A stretch of 64,000 nt of DNA, taken from contig NZ_LMHS01000003.1 of the NCBI RefSeq assembly GCF_001428485.1, forward strand, positions 1,465,679 to 1,529,678, given 5' to 3'. The translations under genes were made by a program, and so were the position numbers. This document shows, piece after piece, positions 28,599 through 38,131 of this stretch. The notes under the pieces were generated by a model. That model did not search any database, was not told where the DNA came from, and was given only the letters and a program-made list of their open reading frames with translations. Each line of letters begins with the position of its first letter. Within the stretch, counting starts at the first letter, position 1. The DNA comes from Microbacterium sp. Root180. GTDB taxonomy: Bacteria; Actinomycetota; Actinomycetes; Actinomycetales; Microbacteriaceae.

Positions 28599-29903
28599 GT
28601 GGGATCGAATCCGATACAGCTCGTGGCGCTCGCCGCGGCGGCGATGGTCGCCGTCCTCGGGCTCGTCCTCCTGATCCGCCGGCAGCCCCGCTGGGGCATG
28701 GCGCTGTGGACCGTGGCCTTCTTCTTCACGCCCATCTGGCTCGGTGCGAGCGCGATGGGAGTGTTCGTCAGCGGTCTGACCGCGATGACCGTGATCGCGA
28801 TCATCTCGGGCATCAGCCCGAACCTGCGGTGGTCGAACGTCGACACCGTGATGGTGGTCCTGCTCCTCGTGATCCTTCTCGCCTACGCCGTCGGCGGATC
28901 GCTCCTCGGGCATGTGCAGGACAGCGTCGTGATGTGGTTCCTGCCTTACGTGTGGGGCCGGATCGTCCTGGCACGGGTGACCGAGAACTGGGTCGCCGCC
29001 TGCATCGCCGTGGCCGCCGTGGGGGCGTCGATTCTGGGAATCGCCGAGTTCCTCACGAGCCAGAACCTCTTTCTCCTCCTCCCCGGGTCGTCCTCGTCCG
29101 TGTGGGGAGGCTTGCAGGAGCGCGGCGGACTCCTGCGCGTGGAGGGCGCGTTCGGGCATTCGATCGCACTCGGCGGGGCGCTCGCGATCTCTGCCGCGTT
29201 CGTCCTCACGGTGAGGTGGCATCCGTGGGTTCGAGTCGCGGCCCTGGTCGTCGTGGGCGCGGCCACGGTGCTCACGTTCAGTCGACTGGGGATCATCGGC
29301 TTCGCGCTCACGCTGGTGATCGGCGTCCTCCTCCTCGGCGCCTACGCGGGGCGAGGCCTGCGCATCACTGTGCTGTCCATCCTCGTGGTGGGAGCTGCAG
29401 CGGTCGTGCCGACGATTCTCGACGTCTTCGGAGAGGCGGGTTCGGAGGCCGAGGGGAGCGCCAACTACCGCGTCGACCTCCTCGGGCTCACCAATTCGAT
29501 GGTGCTGCTGGGCATCTCCCCCGATCGCGAGGTCCTGGCGACGGGTGAGGACTACTGGGCGGGCTTCCGCTCGATCGACAGCGCGCTGCTCCTGATCGGG
29601 CTGCGTTTCGGTCTGCTCCCTCTCGGGGTGGTGCTCGTCCTCCTGGCGATTCTCGTCGGCAGCGTCGTGATCGGGCGCGCCACACCCGCCAGCGTCGCGC
29701 TGGTGGCGCAGATCCCGGCATTCGCGACCGTCGCGCTCATCACTCAGTACGCCGCGTTCGTCTGGTTCGCGGCGGGACTCGCGGTGAGCGCCTACGCGCT
29801 GCGCTACGGGCGCGACGCCGTCCAGCTGGCAGCCGCCGGCGCGAGGGCGGAGTTCACGCGCGACGCACGTGACGTGGAACTTCCGGCGGGAATGACGCGA
29901 TGA
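28599..29903 (+). CDS. Wzy/O-antigen ligase-like polymerase
   Basis: 434 residues, about 10-12 membrane segments with one larger loop near residues 275-325 (containing NYRVDLLGLTNS and ISPDREVLATGEDYW). The pattern and the VLTFSRLGIIGF stretch fit the Wzy_C/O-antigen ligase superfamily, which polymerises lipid-linked repeats outside the membrane. GTG start with AGGGGG 7 bases upstream. It precedes the chain-length and kinase gene by 109 bases and is probably cotranscribed. Ligase versus polymerase cannot be separated by sequence alone; the context favours polymerase. Confidence 0.78.
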   Translation: MGSNPIQLVALAAAAMVAVLGLVLLIRRQPRWGMALWTVAFFFTPIWLGASAMGVFVSGLTAMTVIAIISGISPNLRWSNVDTVMVVLLLVILLAYAVGGSLLGHVQDSVVMWFLPYVWGRIVLARVTENWVAACIAVAAVGASILGIAEFLTSQNLFLLLPGSSSSVWGGLQERGGLLRVEGAFGHSIALGGALAISAAFVLTVRWHPWVRVAALVVVGAATVLTFSRLGIIGFALTLVIGVLLLGAYAGRGLRITVLSILVVGAAAVVPTILDVFGEAGSEAEGSANYRVDLLGLTNSMVLLGISPDREVLATGEDYWAGFRSIDSALLLIGLRFGLLPLGVVLVLLAILVGSVVIGRATPASVALVAQIPAFATVALITQYAAFVWFAAGLAVSAYALRYGRDAVQLAAAGARAEFTRDARDVELPAGMTR

Positions 29904-30012
29904 GAGCAAGAATCGCGGGAGTCGGTACCCTGGTACACCAGGCAGCAGAAGCGGCGATGCGTCGCGTGATCGGTTCGCGTACTCGAGTGACGCGCGGAAT
30001 GAGCGGGAGCGA

Positions 30013-31701
30013 GTGGCCGACATCAGATCTCAGGTGACTCCGGGGCGCATCCTCGGGGTGCTCCTCCGCGCGTGGTGGGTGATTCTGCTGGCAGGGCTGC
30101 TGGGTGGGCTGCTCGCGTTCGGCTACTCCAGCACGCTCTCTCCCATCTACCAGTCCACGGCCTCCACCTACTTCTCGATGAGGTCCGCCAGCAGCGGTTC
30201 GGACATCAACCAGGGCTCCGCATACACGCAGAGCCAGATGCTCTCGTTCGCGCAGCTCGCGATGTCGTCGGTCGTGCTCGACGCCGTGCGCGACGATCTC
30301 GACACCGACCTCACGAACTCCCAGATCCGCAACATGACGACGGTGACGATCCCGCAGAACACCGTCATCCTCGACGTCACCGCCGCATCGACCCAACCCG
30401 AATTCGCCGCCGAGCTGGCGAACAGCATCGCCGACAACCTCGCCGAGGTCGTCGACGAGATCTCGCCCAAGGACGACGCCGGCAATGCCACCGTGGTGGC
30501 GCGCGTCATCGAGCCGGCGACGCCCGCCGCCTTCCAGTCCTCGCCTAACAAGCAGCGAGACGCCGTCCTCGGCGCCTTCGCCGGTGTGCTCCTGGCCGTC
30601 CTCGCGATCGTCGTCTGGACGCTGCTCGACACGCGTGTGCGGTCGGAGGACGCGCTGCGGCGCATCACCGACCTCCCGGTGCTCGGCGGCATCCCGCGCC
30701 GCAAGGACGCCCAGCGGAGGGCTCTCGTCGTCTCGGAGCCCAACAGCACGAGCGCCGAGGCGTACCGGCGCGTGCGATCGAGCCTGCGTTTCGCCGCCGT
30801 CGAGCACGACATCCGGGCGATCGCCGTCACGTCGTCGATACCCGGGGAGGGCAAGACCTCCACCGCCGTGAACCTGGCGCTGACCTACGCCGAGGCCGGG
30901 CTCCGCGTGCTGCTCGTCGACGCGGATCTGCGTCGACCGATGGTGGCCGAGACGCTGGGACTGGAGAACTCCGTAGGCCTGACGACGATGCTGGTCGGCG
31001 CCGTCGACTTCGAGGAAGCGAGCCTCCCGTGGGGAGACACCTCGCTGTGGGTCCTTCCCGCGGGCGAGGTTCCTCCGAATCCGGCCGAGCTGCTCGCATC
31101 GGCACGCATGACCGAGCTGCTCCGCGAGCTTCGCGGGAAGTTCGACGTGATGGTGGTCGACACCGCTCCGCTGCTGAGCGTCTCCGACGCGACGATCATC
31201 GCGCAGAGCGTCGACACCACCATCGTCGTCGCCGACGTCAGCAAGGTCCATCTGGCCCAGCTCTCCCGGTCCCTCGAAGCGCTCGACCGGGCGCGCGCGG
31301 AGGTGGCCGGCGTGCTGTTCAGCCGCGTCAAGCGGCAGCGGGGCGACGACTACAACTACTACTACGGTCCCTCGGGCGGCAAACGGCAGCGGACGGGGGT
31401 CCCGCTGACGCGGCGTGAGCGCCGGGGCGAGGCGACCCCGACCTCGGTCCCTCTCGACATCGCGCCGGCCGGGAGCCTGCCGGCGCCCGCGCCGAGCCCG
31501 TCTCCGCCCGATGACGCGCCCGAGATCGAGGTCGAGGACAACGCTCGGCACGAAGACGCGCCGTCGGCCGAGGGTGCGGACGCTGTTCAGAGCCCAGACG
31601 TGTCGAGCGACCTCGGCGAGGCCGAGGACGACGCGAATGCCCTCGACCTCAGCCGAGTCGAAGGAGACGTGCGGCTCACCGCCGACCGCTCGGACTCGTG
31701 A
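30013..31701 (+). CDS. Wzz-type chain-length regulator fused to a BY-kinase
   Basis: 562 residues. N-terminal Wzz domain between two membrane segments (about 16-40 and 190-207), then a cytoplasmic BY-kinase: Walker A SSIPGEGKTS (about 275), A' LLVDADLRRP (about 300), Walker B VMVVDTAPL (about 379). A tyrosine cluster DDYNYYYG (about 446) is the likely autophosphorylation site. The last 90 residues are a Pro- and Asp/Glu-rich tail of unknown role. It should control polymer length and export through cycles of Tyr phosphorylation; the LMW-PTP at 32900-33538 is the likely phosphatase. GTG start with a weak RBS. Confidence 0.88.
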   Translation: MADIRSQVTPGRILGVLLRAWWVILLAGLLGGLLAFGYSSTLSPIYQSTASTYFSMRSASSGSDINQGSAYTQSQMLSFAQLAMSSVVLDAVRDDLDTDLTNSQIRNMTTVTIPQNTVILDVTAASTQPEFAAELANSIADNLAEVVDEISPKDDAGNATVVARVIEPATPAAFQSSPNKQRDAVLGAFAGVLLAVLAIVVWTLLDTRVRSEDALRRITDLPVLGGIPRRKDAQRRALVVSEPNSTSAEAYRRVRSSLRFAAVEHDIRAIAVTSSIPGEGKTSTAVNLALTYAEAGLRVLLVDADLRRPMVAETLGLENSVGLTTMLVGAVDFEEASLPWGDTSLWVLPAGEVPPNPAELLASARMTELLRELRGKFDVMVVDTAPLLSVSDATIIAQSVDTTIVVADVSKVHLAQLSRSLEALDRARAEVAGVLFSRVKRQRGDDYNYYYGPSGGKRQRTGVPLTRRERRGEATPTSVPLDIAPAGSLPAPAPSPSPPDDAPEIEVEDNARHEDAPSAEGADAVQSPDVSSDLGEAEDDANALDLSRVEGDVRLTADRSDS

Positions 31702-32821
31702 CGAGCTCGGCCACCCTGGTCTGATATCGCTGCGGCGAGTGCCGATCGGCGGCGATGCCGCGCGAGGTCTCGACCTGACTGCGCACCTCCGGCCACCGTG
31801 CGGCGAGGTCGACGAGCGCATCCGCGATGGCAGAGGCGGAGTCCGGCGTGACCCGCCACGCCGTGGGGATTCCATCTGTCGCCTCGCGCAGCCCCGAGGT
31901 GTCGCTCGCGATCACCGGGCGGGATGCGAGGATGCCCTCGACCGCGGTGTTGCCGAACGGCTCGTCCAGTCGCGAGGGCACGACGAGCACATCGGCGCGA
32001 TCGAGGAAGCCCCAGATGTCCGACCGGAAGCCGTGGAGCGTGACGCGACCCCCGAGCCCGGCAGCCTCGATCTCGTTGCGCAGCGACTCCTCGTAGGGCT
32101 CATACCCTTCGAACGTCGATCCGACGATGTCGAGCGTCGATCGGATGCCGCGCTCGTCCAGGAGGCGCACCGCCTCGACCGCGAGGTCGGCGCCCTTCCG
32201 AGGTGAGAGCCGGCCGACGAAGAGGACACGCAGCCCGTCGGAGATCGCCTCGCGCGGCGCGGAGGGCGACGGAGGCCCGGGGACCGCATTGGGGACGATT
32301 TCCGCCCGCGCGCCGAGCCGGGGGTAGGTCGAGGTCATCACCGCGGAGCTGAAGGCGCTGTTGACGAGGATGCGCCTCGCCGCGAGTGCCGGCGCGTACA
32401 GCACGGCCTTGGTGAGCCGGCCGGCCGACGCTTCCCCTTCGTGGACGTGGAGCACGACGGGCACGCCGCGCAGCCTTCCGAGCAGCGGCCAGAGGGGCAG
32501 CGTGATCGTGCTCACGTAGAGAGCCGTCGGGCGGGTGCGGCCGAGCAGCGCCCAGGCTGCGCCCGCGCCGATCCAGCCCGTGCGGACGAGCTCCCACCAC
32601 CCGGACGGGCGCATCAGGCGCTTGCGCAGGACGAACGCCGGTGCGACGACCACTTCGGCTCCGGCCTCGCGCAGCGCATCCCGGAGCGGGCCTCCCTCGG
32701 GAAGCGTGACGACGACCCGCTGTCCGGCGTGGACGAGGCCGATGACGCTGTCGAGCAGGACGCGGTCGGATCCGTAGAGTTCGGACCCCGGATGGGCGAC
32801 GAGCACGGTGGACGGCGTCAT
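31676..32821 (-). CDS. family 4 glycosyltransferase
   Basis: 381 residues, GT-B fold. It has LVAHPGSELYGSDRVLLDSV near the start, VVLHVHE, FVGRLSPRKGADLAVEAV and the C-terminal EPFGNTAVEGILASRPVIAS with the two glutamates of the retaining GT4 EX7E motif. The ATG at 32821 fits the domain start; an ATG at 32842 would add 7 residues. Its tail overlaps the tail of the convergent BY-kinase gene by 26 bases. It diverges from the phosphatase gene. The sugar donor is not readable. Confidence 0.83.
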   Translation of the reverse strand: MTPSTVLVAHPGSELYGSDRVLLDSVIGLVHAGQRVVVTLPEGGPLRDALREAGAEVVVAPAFVLRKRLMRPSGWWELVRTGWIGAGAAWALLGRTRPTALYVSTITLPLWPLLGRLRGVPVVLHVHEGEASAGRLTKAVLYAPALAARRILVNSAFSSAVMTSTYPRLGARAEIVPNAVPGPPSPSAPREAISDGLRVLFVGRLSPRKGADLAVEAVRLLDERGIRSTLDIVGSTFEGYEPYEESLRNEIEAAGLGGRVTLHGFRSDIWGFLDRADVLVVPSRLDEPFGNTAVEGILASRPVIASDTSGLREATDGIPTAWRVTPDSASAIADALVDLAARWPEVRSQVETSRGIAADRHSPQRYQTRVAELVTSPSGRR

Positions 32822-32899
32822 CGATTCAGTTTGGCAGAGCATCGGCGCCCCGCGGACCAGCCGGGGTACGGTGGGCGTCATACATGTGGAGGAGGAAGA

Positions 32900-33538
32900 T
32901 TGTCGAACCGGGTGCTCTTCGTTTGCGCGGCCAATGTCTGCCGGTCCCCTTTCATGGCCGCGACCTTCAGCGAAGCGCACGTCAGAAGGGGCGACGACAT
33001 CGACTGGACTGTCCTCAGCCGAGGCATCTCCGTCGTTCGCGAGCATCCGATGTGCAGACTTGCGGTGTCGCTGCTCGACGCGAGCACGCAGGACGCGACG
33101 TCCGCGGCGAGCCACGTGTCGACCCAGATCGCCCAGTCCGACCTCGACGAGCATGATCTGATCATCGCGGCCTCCCGGGAGGAACGCGCACGCCTCGCTC
33201 GCATGCAGCCGAGCACTCGCAGTCGCACTTTCACCCTCAAAGAGGCGGTCGCTCTCGGGAGGCCGCCCCTCGACGCGGGTGAGCGCGGCCGCGTCCTCAC
33301 CGAGGCTCCTTCGACACTCGCCGGCTACGCGGAGTTCCTCGATCAGCGCCGAGGACGGATCCGGGTGCCGCAGCAGACGGGCGTGCGCTTCCCCTGGTCA
33401 GCGCACGACGATCCGCGGGACGTCCCCGACGTGCACCACGACTCGACTCGTCGGCACACGCGCGTGCTCAAGGAGTCGCGCGAGCTCGTGCGCGAGCTGC
33501 ATTCCCAGTTGAGCCACCATCTCAACGCCGGGGCATGA
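32900..33538 (+). CDS. low-molecular-weight protein tyrosine phosphatase
   Basis: 212 residues. It opens with VLFVCAANVCRSP, the C-x5-R-S catalytic loop of LMW-PTPs. The general-acid Asp is probably in HDDPRD near residue 173. The start is a TTG at 32900, chosen for GGAGGAGGA 5 bases upstream and because the P-loop must lie at the very N-terminus; upstream in-frame starts would add residues foreign to the family. It is about 60 residues longer than typical members, with a charged C-terminal tail. Placed between glycan genes and 1.2 kb from the BY-kinase, it should dephosphorylate that kinase (Wzb-Wzc pairing). Confidence 0.83.
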   Translation: MSNRVLFVCAANVCRSPFMAATFSEAHVRRGDDIDWTVLSRGISVVREHPMCRLAVSLLDASTQDATSAASHVSTQIAQSDLDEHDLIIAASREERARLARMQPSTRSRTFTLKEAVALGRPPLDAGERGRVLTEAPSTLAGYAEFLDQRRGRIRVPQQTGVRFPWSAHDDPRDVPDVHHDSTRRHTRVLKESRELVRELHSQLSHHLNAGA

Positions 33539-33558
33539 GATCGCCGGCGCCGCCTCTG

Positions 33559-34533
33559 TCAGGCCCGTGAACGCCGCAGCCGCGAAGACACGCGCGCTCT
33601 GAGGATCTCCGCTCCGTACTGTCGCCGGAACGTGCGGCGGAGCCTGCGGAACTCCGCCGGACCGGAGACGAGCCGGCGTTCGCTGAGGAATGCGGAGAGG
33701 GCCGTGAGGCCGTCGAGGTCCATGCGATGCAGGGCCCGGCGATGCACGCCGAAGGCGGGGGCGTCCGACTCCCTCGCCTGCTCGATCGCGTGATCGACCC
33801 CGCTGCGGCTCGCATTGCCGCCCCAGACCGTCGGTGCCTGGATGGCGTCGTCCACGTACGTCGGGTCCCAGCCTCCGTCGCGTCGGAGGAGCCAGGCCGA
33901 GTAGAGCGGGAACTCCGTGAGGTCGGCTCGCACGAACTCCGTCGCGAACGGCCTGCCGGAGGACGTCTCGATGTCGTCCACGAGCGCTGCGACCACATCG
34001 CGGTGGGCCACGAACGGTGTGGACGTCGGAGGGAATCGACCGGCGGCGCTCTGATCGAGTTCCAGGTACTCGAGCACATGGCGCAGGCGAGGGAGCAGGG
34101 GATGGCTGAGGTAGCTCTGGAACCCGGTTCGCGCGCGCCCGTCCTCGGCGAGGAAATCGCTCACGGCGACGGGCCGGATCAGGTGATTCTTCGCATCGAG
34201 CAGCACGTAGGTCGGCGTCTCGACCAGTCGATGCGCGGCGAGCTTCATGACCTGCTGGCTCATCCACCCTGACGAAGCCACGTCGCTGCCCAGCTCGGAT
34301 CGGCGGACGATCCGCACGCGATCGGAGAGCGGTCCATAGGCGTCCAGCAGTCGGCGCTGCGCGCGGCGCGACATCCGCGGGCTGCCGTTGTCGATGACGA
34401 TGACCGCTGCTACGTCATCGGGCCGTGCGTAGAGCGCGAGAGACCGCGCCTGAAGGAGCAGGAGGGTGTCTTCGGCGCGGTAGGTGATGGTGACGAACGT
34501 GAGTGGCTGCCGGCGGTCGCTCTCGGTCTGCAT
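33559..34533 (-). CDS. DUF6492-like putative glycosyltransferase
   Basis: 324 residues. The N-terminus LTFVTITYRAEDTLLLLQARSL with VIVIDNGS resembles the GT-A-like DUF6492 family, and YVLLDAKNHLIRP occupies the place of the metal-binding segment. Later segments (FPPTSTPFVAHRDVV, EFPLYSAWLL) also fit. I chose the ATG at 34533; a GTG at 34545 is also possible since AAGGAG lies directly before it. It is the last gene of the leftward cluster headed by the priming transferase, so it may add a sugar to the repeat unit. A classical DXD is not obvious. Confidence 0.55.
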   Translation of the reverse strand: MQTESDRRQPLTFVTITYRAEDTLLLLQARSLALYARPDDVAAVIVIDNGSPRMSRRAQRRLLDAYGPLSDRVRIVRRSELGSDVASSGWMSQQVMKLAAHRLVETPTYVLLDAKNHLIRPVAVSDFLAEDGRARTGFQSYLSHPLLPRLRHVLEYLELDQSAAGRFPPTSTPFVAHRDVVAALVDDIETSSGRPFATEFVRADLTEFPLYSAWLLRRDGGWDPTYVDDAIQAPTVWGGNASRSGVDHAIEQARESDAPAFGVHRRALHRMDLDGLTALSAFLSERRLVSGPAEFRRLRRTFRRQYGAEILRARVSSRLRRSRA

Positions 34534-34619
34534 GACGCCTGCCACTCCTTCTTCCGCGAGTCCGTGACCCGCTGCGCTCCGAGCCTACGGGCACAGCGAC
34601 GCTGGATCATGCATCGGGG

Positions 34620-34647
34620 AGCGTCCTCAGCCCGAAGTGAGGACGCT
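34620..34647 (-). terminator. hairpin downstream of the DUF1972 glycosyltransferase gene
   Basis: 10-bp perfect stem AGCGTCCTCA (34620-34629) and TGAGGACGCT (34638-34647). It lies 16 bases after the stop at 34664 on the minus strand and may reduce transcription into the next gene. No T tract. Confidence 0.55.
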
Positions 34648-34663
34648 GCGGTGTCGCCGGCGG

Positions 34664-35893
34664 TCAGCCCGCCGCGACCGGCTTCCGCACGCCGAAGTCC
34701 CACTCCTCAGCGCGACGGGTCGCGCGGCGCGCGGTGCGGTGGACCGACTCGCCACCGGCCAGACGGCGCGCGAGGTCTTCGTAGGCGGTCGCCACGTCGT
34801 CCCAGCGGAAGCTGTCACGTGCGCGCGTGCGGGCCTTCTCTCCGAGGGAAGCGACGCGCGCGGCATCCGCCTCCACCGCCGCGAAGTGCATCGCGATGTC
34901 GCGTTCGTTCTCGAAGAACCACGCGTCGTCGGCCAGCACCTCGCGATTGAAAGGCACGTCGTAGGCGATGGTCGCCGTTCCGGCGCCCATCGCGCGAAGG
35001 AGCGACGGGTTGGTGCCTCCGACCGAGTGGCCGTGCACGTAGGTCGTCGCGTGGAAGTAGAGCGCATCGAGAAGGTCCTGGTCGTAAACCCCGCCCAGGA
35101 AGCGGATGCGCGGGTCGGAGTCCGCCGCGTCGCGGATCGCCTGGGTGTAGTCGGCGCTGTAGGGAGCCGAACCCACCACGACGAGCGGCTGCTGCGCGTC
35201 GCTGCGGTGATAGCCCTCGACGATCTCGAGCACGTGGTTCTCGGGTTCGAAGCGCGCGACGACCAGGTGGTAGCCGTTCGATTCCAGCCCGAGCTCGTGG
35301 ATGCCGTCGGTCGGCGCCGCGTCGAGGATCGGCGCGCCGTACCGGATGAGCTCGGTCGGCACACCGAACTGGTCGGCGTAGTAGTCGGAGATCCCGGGGG
35401 CGTCCGCGATCAGCGCATCAGCCTTTCGCACGCCGAACTGCTCCGCCCAGCGGTAGTAGGCCTTGCCGCGCGCACCCCACTTCGACCGTCTCCACTCGAG
35501 CCCGTCCATGTGGAGCGCGGTCGGGATGCCTCGTGCCCGAAGCAGCGGCAGGAACGGCGCGTTCGCCGCGTTGAAGACGAAGGCGGCATCGGGGCGGCGG
35601 TTCACGGCCGCGTGGAGTGTGGAGAATCCGGTGTGGCTGAGCGTCTCGAGCTGCTTCTGCGGAAGTGCCGGCAGGTGCACCACGCGCATGCCGAGGTACT
35701 CCGGCTCGCGAGACTCCGATCCGCGCGTGTAGACGAGCACCCGGTGGCCGCGTTCGACGAGTCTGCGCCCCACTTCCTCGACGGCCGTCTCGAAACCGCC
35801 GTACGCGGCCGGAACGCCCCGGGTGCCGATCATCGCGATCGTCAGCGAGGGTTGCTCAGAGTCGGTGTGAAGCCCCGTCTTCTCCGACTCCAT
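34664..35893 (-). CDS. DUF1972-type family 4 glycosyltransferase, rhamnosyltransferase-like
   Basis: 409 residues. The N-terminal IGTRGVPAAYGGFETAVEEV is the signature of DUF1972, found in GT4 enzymes annotated as rhamnosyl- and related transferases. The C-terminal domain has VVARFEPENHV, and GGTNPSLLRAMGAGTATIAY in the position of the donor-binding loop. It starts 3 bases after the stop of the priming transferase, so it likely adds the second sugar of the repeat unit on the lipid carrier. ATG start with GGAGCG about 12 bases upstream. Confidence 0.8.
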   Translation of the reverse strand: MESEKTGLHTDSEQPSLTIAMIGTRGVPAAYGGFETAVEEVGRRLVERGHRVLVYTRGSESREPEYLGMRVVHLPALPQKQLETLSHTGFSTLHAAVNRRPDAAFVFNAANAPFLPLLRARGIPTALHMDGLEWRRSKWGARGKAYYRWAEQFGVRKADALIADAPGISDYYADQFGVPTELIRYGAPILDAAPTDGIHELGLESNGYHLVVARFEPENHVLEIVEGYHRSDAQQPLVVVGSAPYSADYTQAIRDAADSDPRIRFLGGVYDQDLLDALYFHATTYVHGHSVGGTNPSLLRAMGAGTATIAYDVPFNREVLADDAWFFENERDIAMHFAAVEADAARVASLGEKARTRARDSFRWDDVATAYEDLARRLAGGESVHRTARRATRRAEEWDFGVRKPVAAG

Positions 35894-35896
35894 CGG

Positions 35897-37459
35897 TCAG
35901 TACGCTCCATTCGGATGGACCATGACGTGCGCGGTGCGGAACATGATCATGAGGTCGTTCATCACGGACCAGTTCTCGACGTACCGCAGGTCGAGCCGGA
36001 CGCTCTCCTCCCATGACAGGTCGCTGCGTCCGCTGACCTGCCACAGGCCGGTGATCCCGGGCTTGATGTACAGGCGCCGAGAGACCGTCCCATCGTACGC
36101 CCGCACCTCGCGGGGCAGCGGGGGACGCGGGCCGACGATGCTCATGTCGCCGATCAGCACGTTCCAGAACTGCGGCACCTCGTCGAGCGAGAACTTGCGA
36201 AGGATCCGTCCGACGCGGGTGACTCGCGGGTCGTCCTTCATTTTGAAGAGCGGGCCGGCGCCCTCGTTCGCCTCGAGCAGGGCCGTGAGGCGCTGCTCGG
36301 CATCCGTGCGCATCGAGCGGAACTTGAGGATGCGGAACTCGCGACCGTCCCGTCCGACACGCGACTGCGAGAAGAAGACCGGTCCGCCGTCTTCGAGGAG
36401 GATCGCGATCCCGATGATCAGGGCGATCGGCGCGAAGAGCGTCAGCGCGACGGCCGCGGCCGCCACATCCATCGTGCGCTTGAGCGCGAGCCGCCCGCCT
36501 TCGAACCGAGGGATCTTCACATGGATCAGCGGAAGACCGTCGACCGGTCGCAGCGAGATGCGCGGACCCGCGACATCCGCCAGCCGGCTCGAGAGGATGA
36601 GCTCCGACGCGGCGCCCTCGAGCTCCCAGCTGAGGCGCCTGATGTACTCCGGGTCGGCGTCGGGCCGACTCGCGATGATGATCGAGTCTGCGCCGAGCTC
36701 GTTCGCCGTGCGGGCGACGTCGTCGAGGTTTCCGACAGCGTCGTAGGACATGTCGTCCACCGTGATCGAGCGCTCGGCTGAGCCGGAGATGGTCGCTCCG
36801 ACCACGAGGTACCCGAGCTGACCGTCGCGCTGCAGGGTGCGGATGACGTACTCGACGTCATCGCGGCTGCCCACGACGAGGGTGCGGGAGGCGTAGTGGC
36901 CGAATCGGCGCTGGCGGTGCAGCCAGCGCCGCCATGACCACCGCCCGATCAGCAGCGCCAGCAGCCCGATCGGCGCGGCGAAGATGAGCTGCGCCCGGAT
37001 GCCCTGCAGCTGGAAGACGACGAACGCGATCGCGAGGATGCCGAAGGTCAGGCCCGACGCGTGCGCGACGCGCTTGTACTCCGTGGCACCCGAGCCCGTG
37101 ATCTCACGGTCGCGCGTATGGAACGCGGCGAGCACGAACAGCCAGACGATCGCGGTCAGCGCAGGGATGCGCGCCACGATCCACGGGTCGCCGATGAGCA
37201 CGCCCGGTGCGACCAGCAGAAGTTGGAAGACAGGCGTGAGCGCCGTCGCGAGCAACACGATGGCGGCGTCGGTGAAACGCAGACGCCGCACATAGCGGCG
37301 CTCCCACAGCAGCCGTCGCTCGAGCGTCGGAGTGGACCGCGGTGACACGCGGGCATCCGTGAGCTCTCGGACGAGCGGCAGTGGCGGTGCGACGGCAGTC
37401 AGCGTGGGCACCGGAAGCGCCCGCAATGCCGTCGGCAGAGCGCTCTCGACGGCGCTCAC
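35897..37459 (-). CDS. undecaprenyl-phosphate sugar phosphotransferase (priming enzyme)
   Basis: 520 residues. An N-terminal part with about four membrane segments and a CoA-binding-like region (TLVVGSRDDVEYVIRTLQ) precedes the C-terminal bacterial sugar transferase domain: KRTMDVAAAAVAL, FSQSRVGRDGREFRILKFRSM, DEVPQFWNVLIGDMSIVGPR and PGITGLWQVSGRS. This is the WbaP/CpsE-type enzyme that starts the repeat unit by loading a hexose-1-phosphate onto undecaprenyl phosphate. GTG start with GAGG 8 bases upstream. It heads the leftward cluster and probably sets the whole pathway going. Confidence 0.9.
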   Translation of the reverse strand: MSAVESALPTALRALPVPTLTAVAPPLPLVRELTDARVSPRSTPTLERRLLWERRYVRRLRFTDAAIVLLATALTPVFQLLLVAPGVLIGDPWIVARIPALTAIVWLFVLAAFHTRDREITGSGATEYKRVAHASGLTFGILAIAFVVFQLQGIRAQLIFAAPIGLLALLIGRWSWRRWLHRQRRFGHYASRTLVVGSRDDVEYVIRTLQRDGQLGYLVVGATISGSAERSITVDDMSYDAVGNLDDVARTANELGADSIIIASRPDADPEYIRRLSWELEGAASELILSSRLADVAGPRISLRPVDGLPLIHVKIPRFEGGRLALKRTMDVAAAAVALTLFAPIALIIGIAILLEDGGPVFFSQSRVGRDGREFRILKFRSMRTDAEQRLTALLEANEGAGPLFKMKDDPRVTRVGRILRKFSLDEVPQFWNVLIGDMSIVGPRPPLPREVRAYDGTVSRRLYIKPGITGLWQVSGRSDLSWEESVRLDLRYVENWSVMNDLMIMFRTAHVMVHPNGAY

Positions 37460-37516
37460 AGCCTGTCCTCATTTTGCAAAAGCGCGAAATCGCGCAGCCA
37501 TCGAATCATCGATGCA

Positions 37517-37534
37517 TCCCCAGATTGTCCCCAG
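37517..37534 (-). promoter_or_regulatory. two CTGGGGA boxes upstream of the priming transferase
   Basis: Two TCCCCAG copies (CTGGGGA on the minus strand) start 11 bases apart, one helical turn. They lie 58-75 bases upstream of the priming transferase start. Six bases further on is a short inverted repeat CGTAGG-CCCC-CCTACG (37540-37555). The same word recurs before other surface genes. Confidence 0.35.
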
Positions 37535-37738
37535 TAGTCCGTAGGCCCCCCTACGAACACGTTCTCTGAGCTCATCGGCTGCGATGCTGATACATCAACG
37601 CGTCATCCGGCCCCAAGTCGAATGTCGCGCAACCGTGAACGGTCAGTGAACGCTAGTCGATTCTAGCCAGAAATGCGGACATGCCGATAGAGGCAATCGG
37701 CGGGCGGCGCATCCTCGGTCGTTGCTAGGCTCGCGGCC

Positions 37739-38098
37739 GTGCTTCCCCCGGACTGGATCGAACACCGCCGCCCCGACGGCGAGGTGCTCGGATGGATGCT
37801 GGCAGACGGCGAGGGCTTCCGCGTCTTCGACCTGCTGGGCCGCGAGCGCACCGCGGCGCCGGTGGACTGGCTCGACGCGGAGGAGCTGCTCGAAGAGCTC
37901 GGCATCGGCTACCTCGCCGATCGCTGGACGCTGCGCTTCGCCGACGGCACGGAGCGTCCGGTGCGCATCTCCGAGGCGAGTCCGCGCGGCGTCACCGTGG
38001 TGGGAGACGAGTTCGGAGCGGCATCCGCGGTGGGTGCCGTGCTCGACCGGTTCCGGCTGCCCTTCCCCGCACCGGAGGAGCTTCGCCCGCGGGTCTGA
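37739..38098 (+). CDS. conserved hypothetical protein
   Basis: 119 residues, acidic, soluble, no signal or membrane segment. Two repeat-like beta-rich parts are suggested (EVLGWMLADGEGFRVFDLLG and RWTLRFADGTERPVRISEAS). GTG start; codon use matches the neighbours, and it sits 33 bases before the ACT-domain gene on the same strand, so the two may be cotranscribed. I do not recognise the family and give no function. Confidence 0.65.
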   Translation: MLPPDWIEHRRPDGEVLGWMLADGEGFRVFDLLGRERTAAPVDWLDAEELLEELGIGYLADRWTLRFADGTERPVRISEASPRGVTVVGDEFGAASAVGAVLDRFRLPFPAPEELRPRV

Positions 38099-38131
38099 CC
38101 ACGACCGTCGCCGGTCGCTACGCTGTGCCGC

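Noticed and set aside
32441..32899. In-frame 5' extension of the tyrosine phosphatase
   Set aside because: It overlaps the divergent glycosyltransferase, lacks an RBS and would put 153 residues before an N-terminal catalytic loop.
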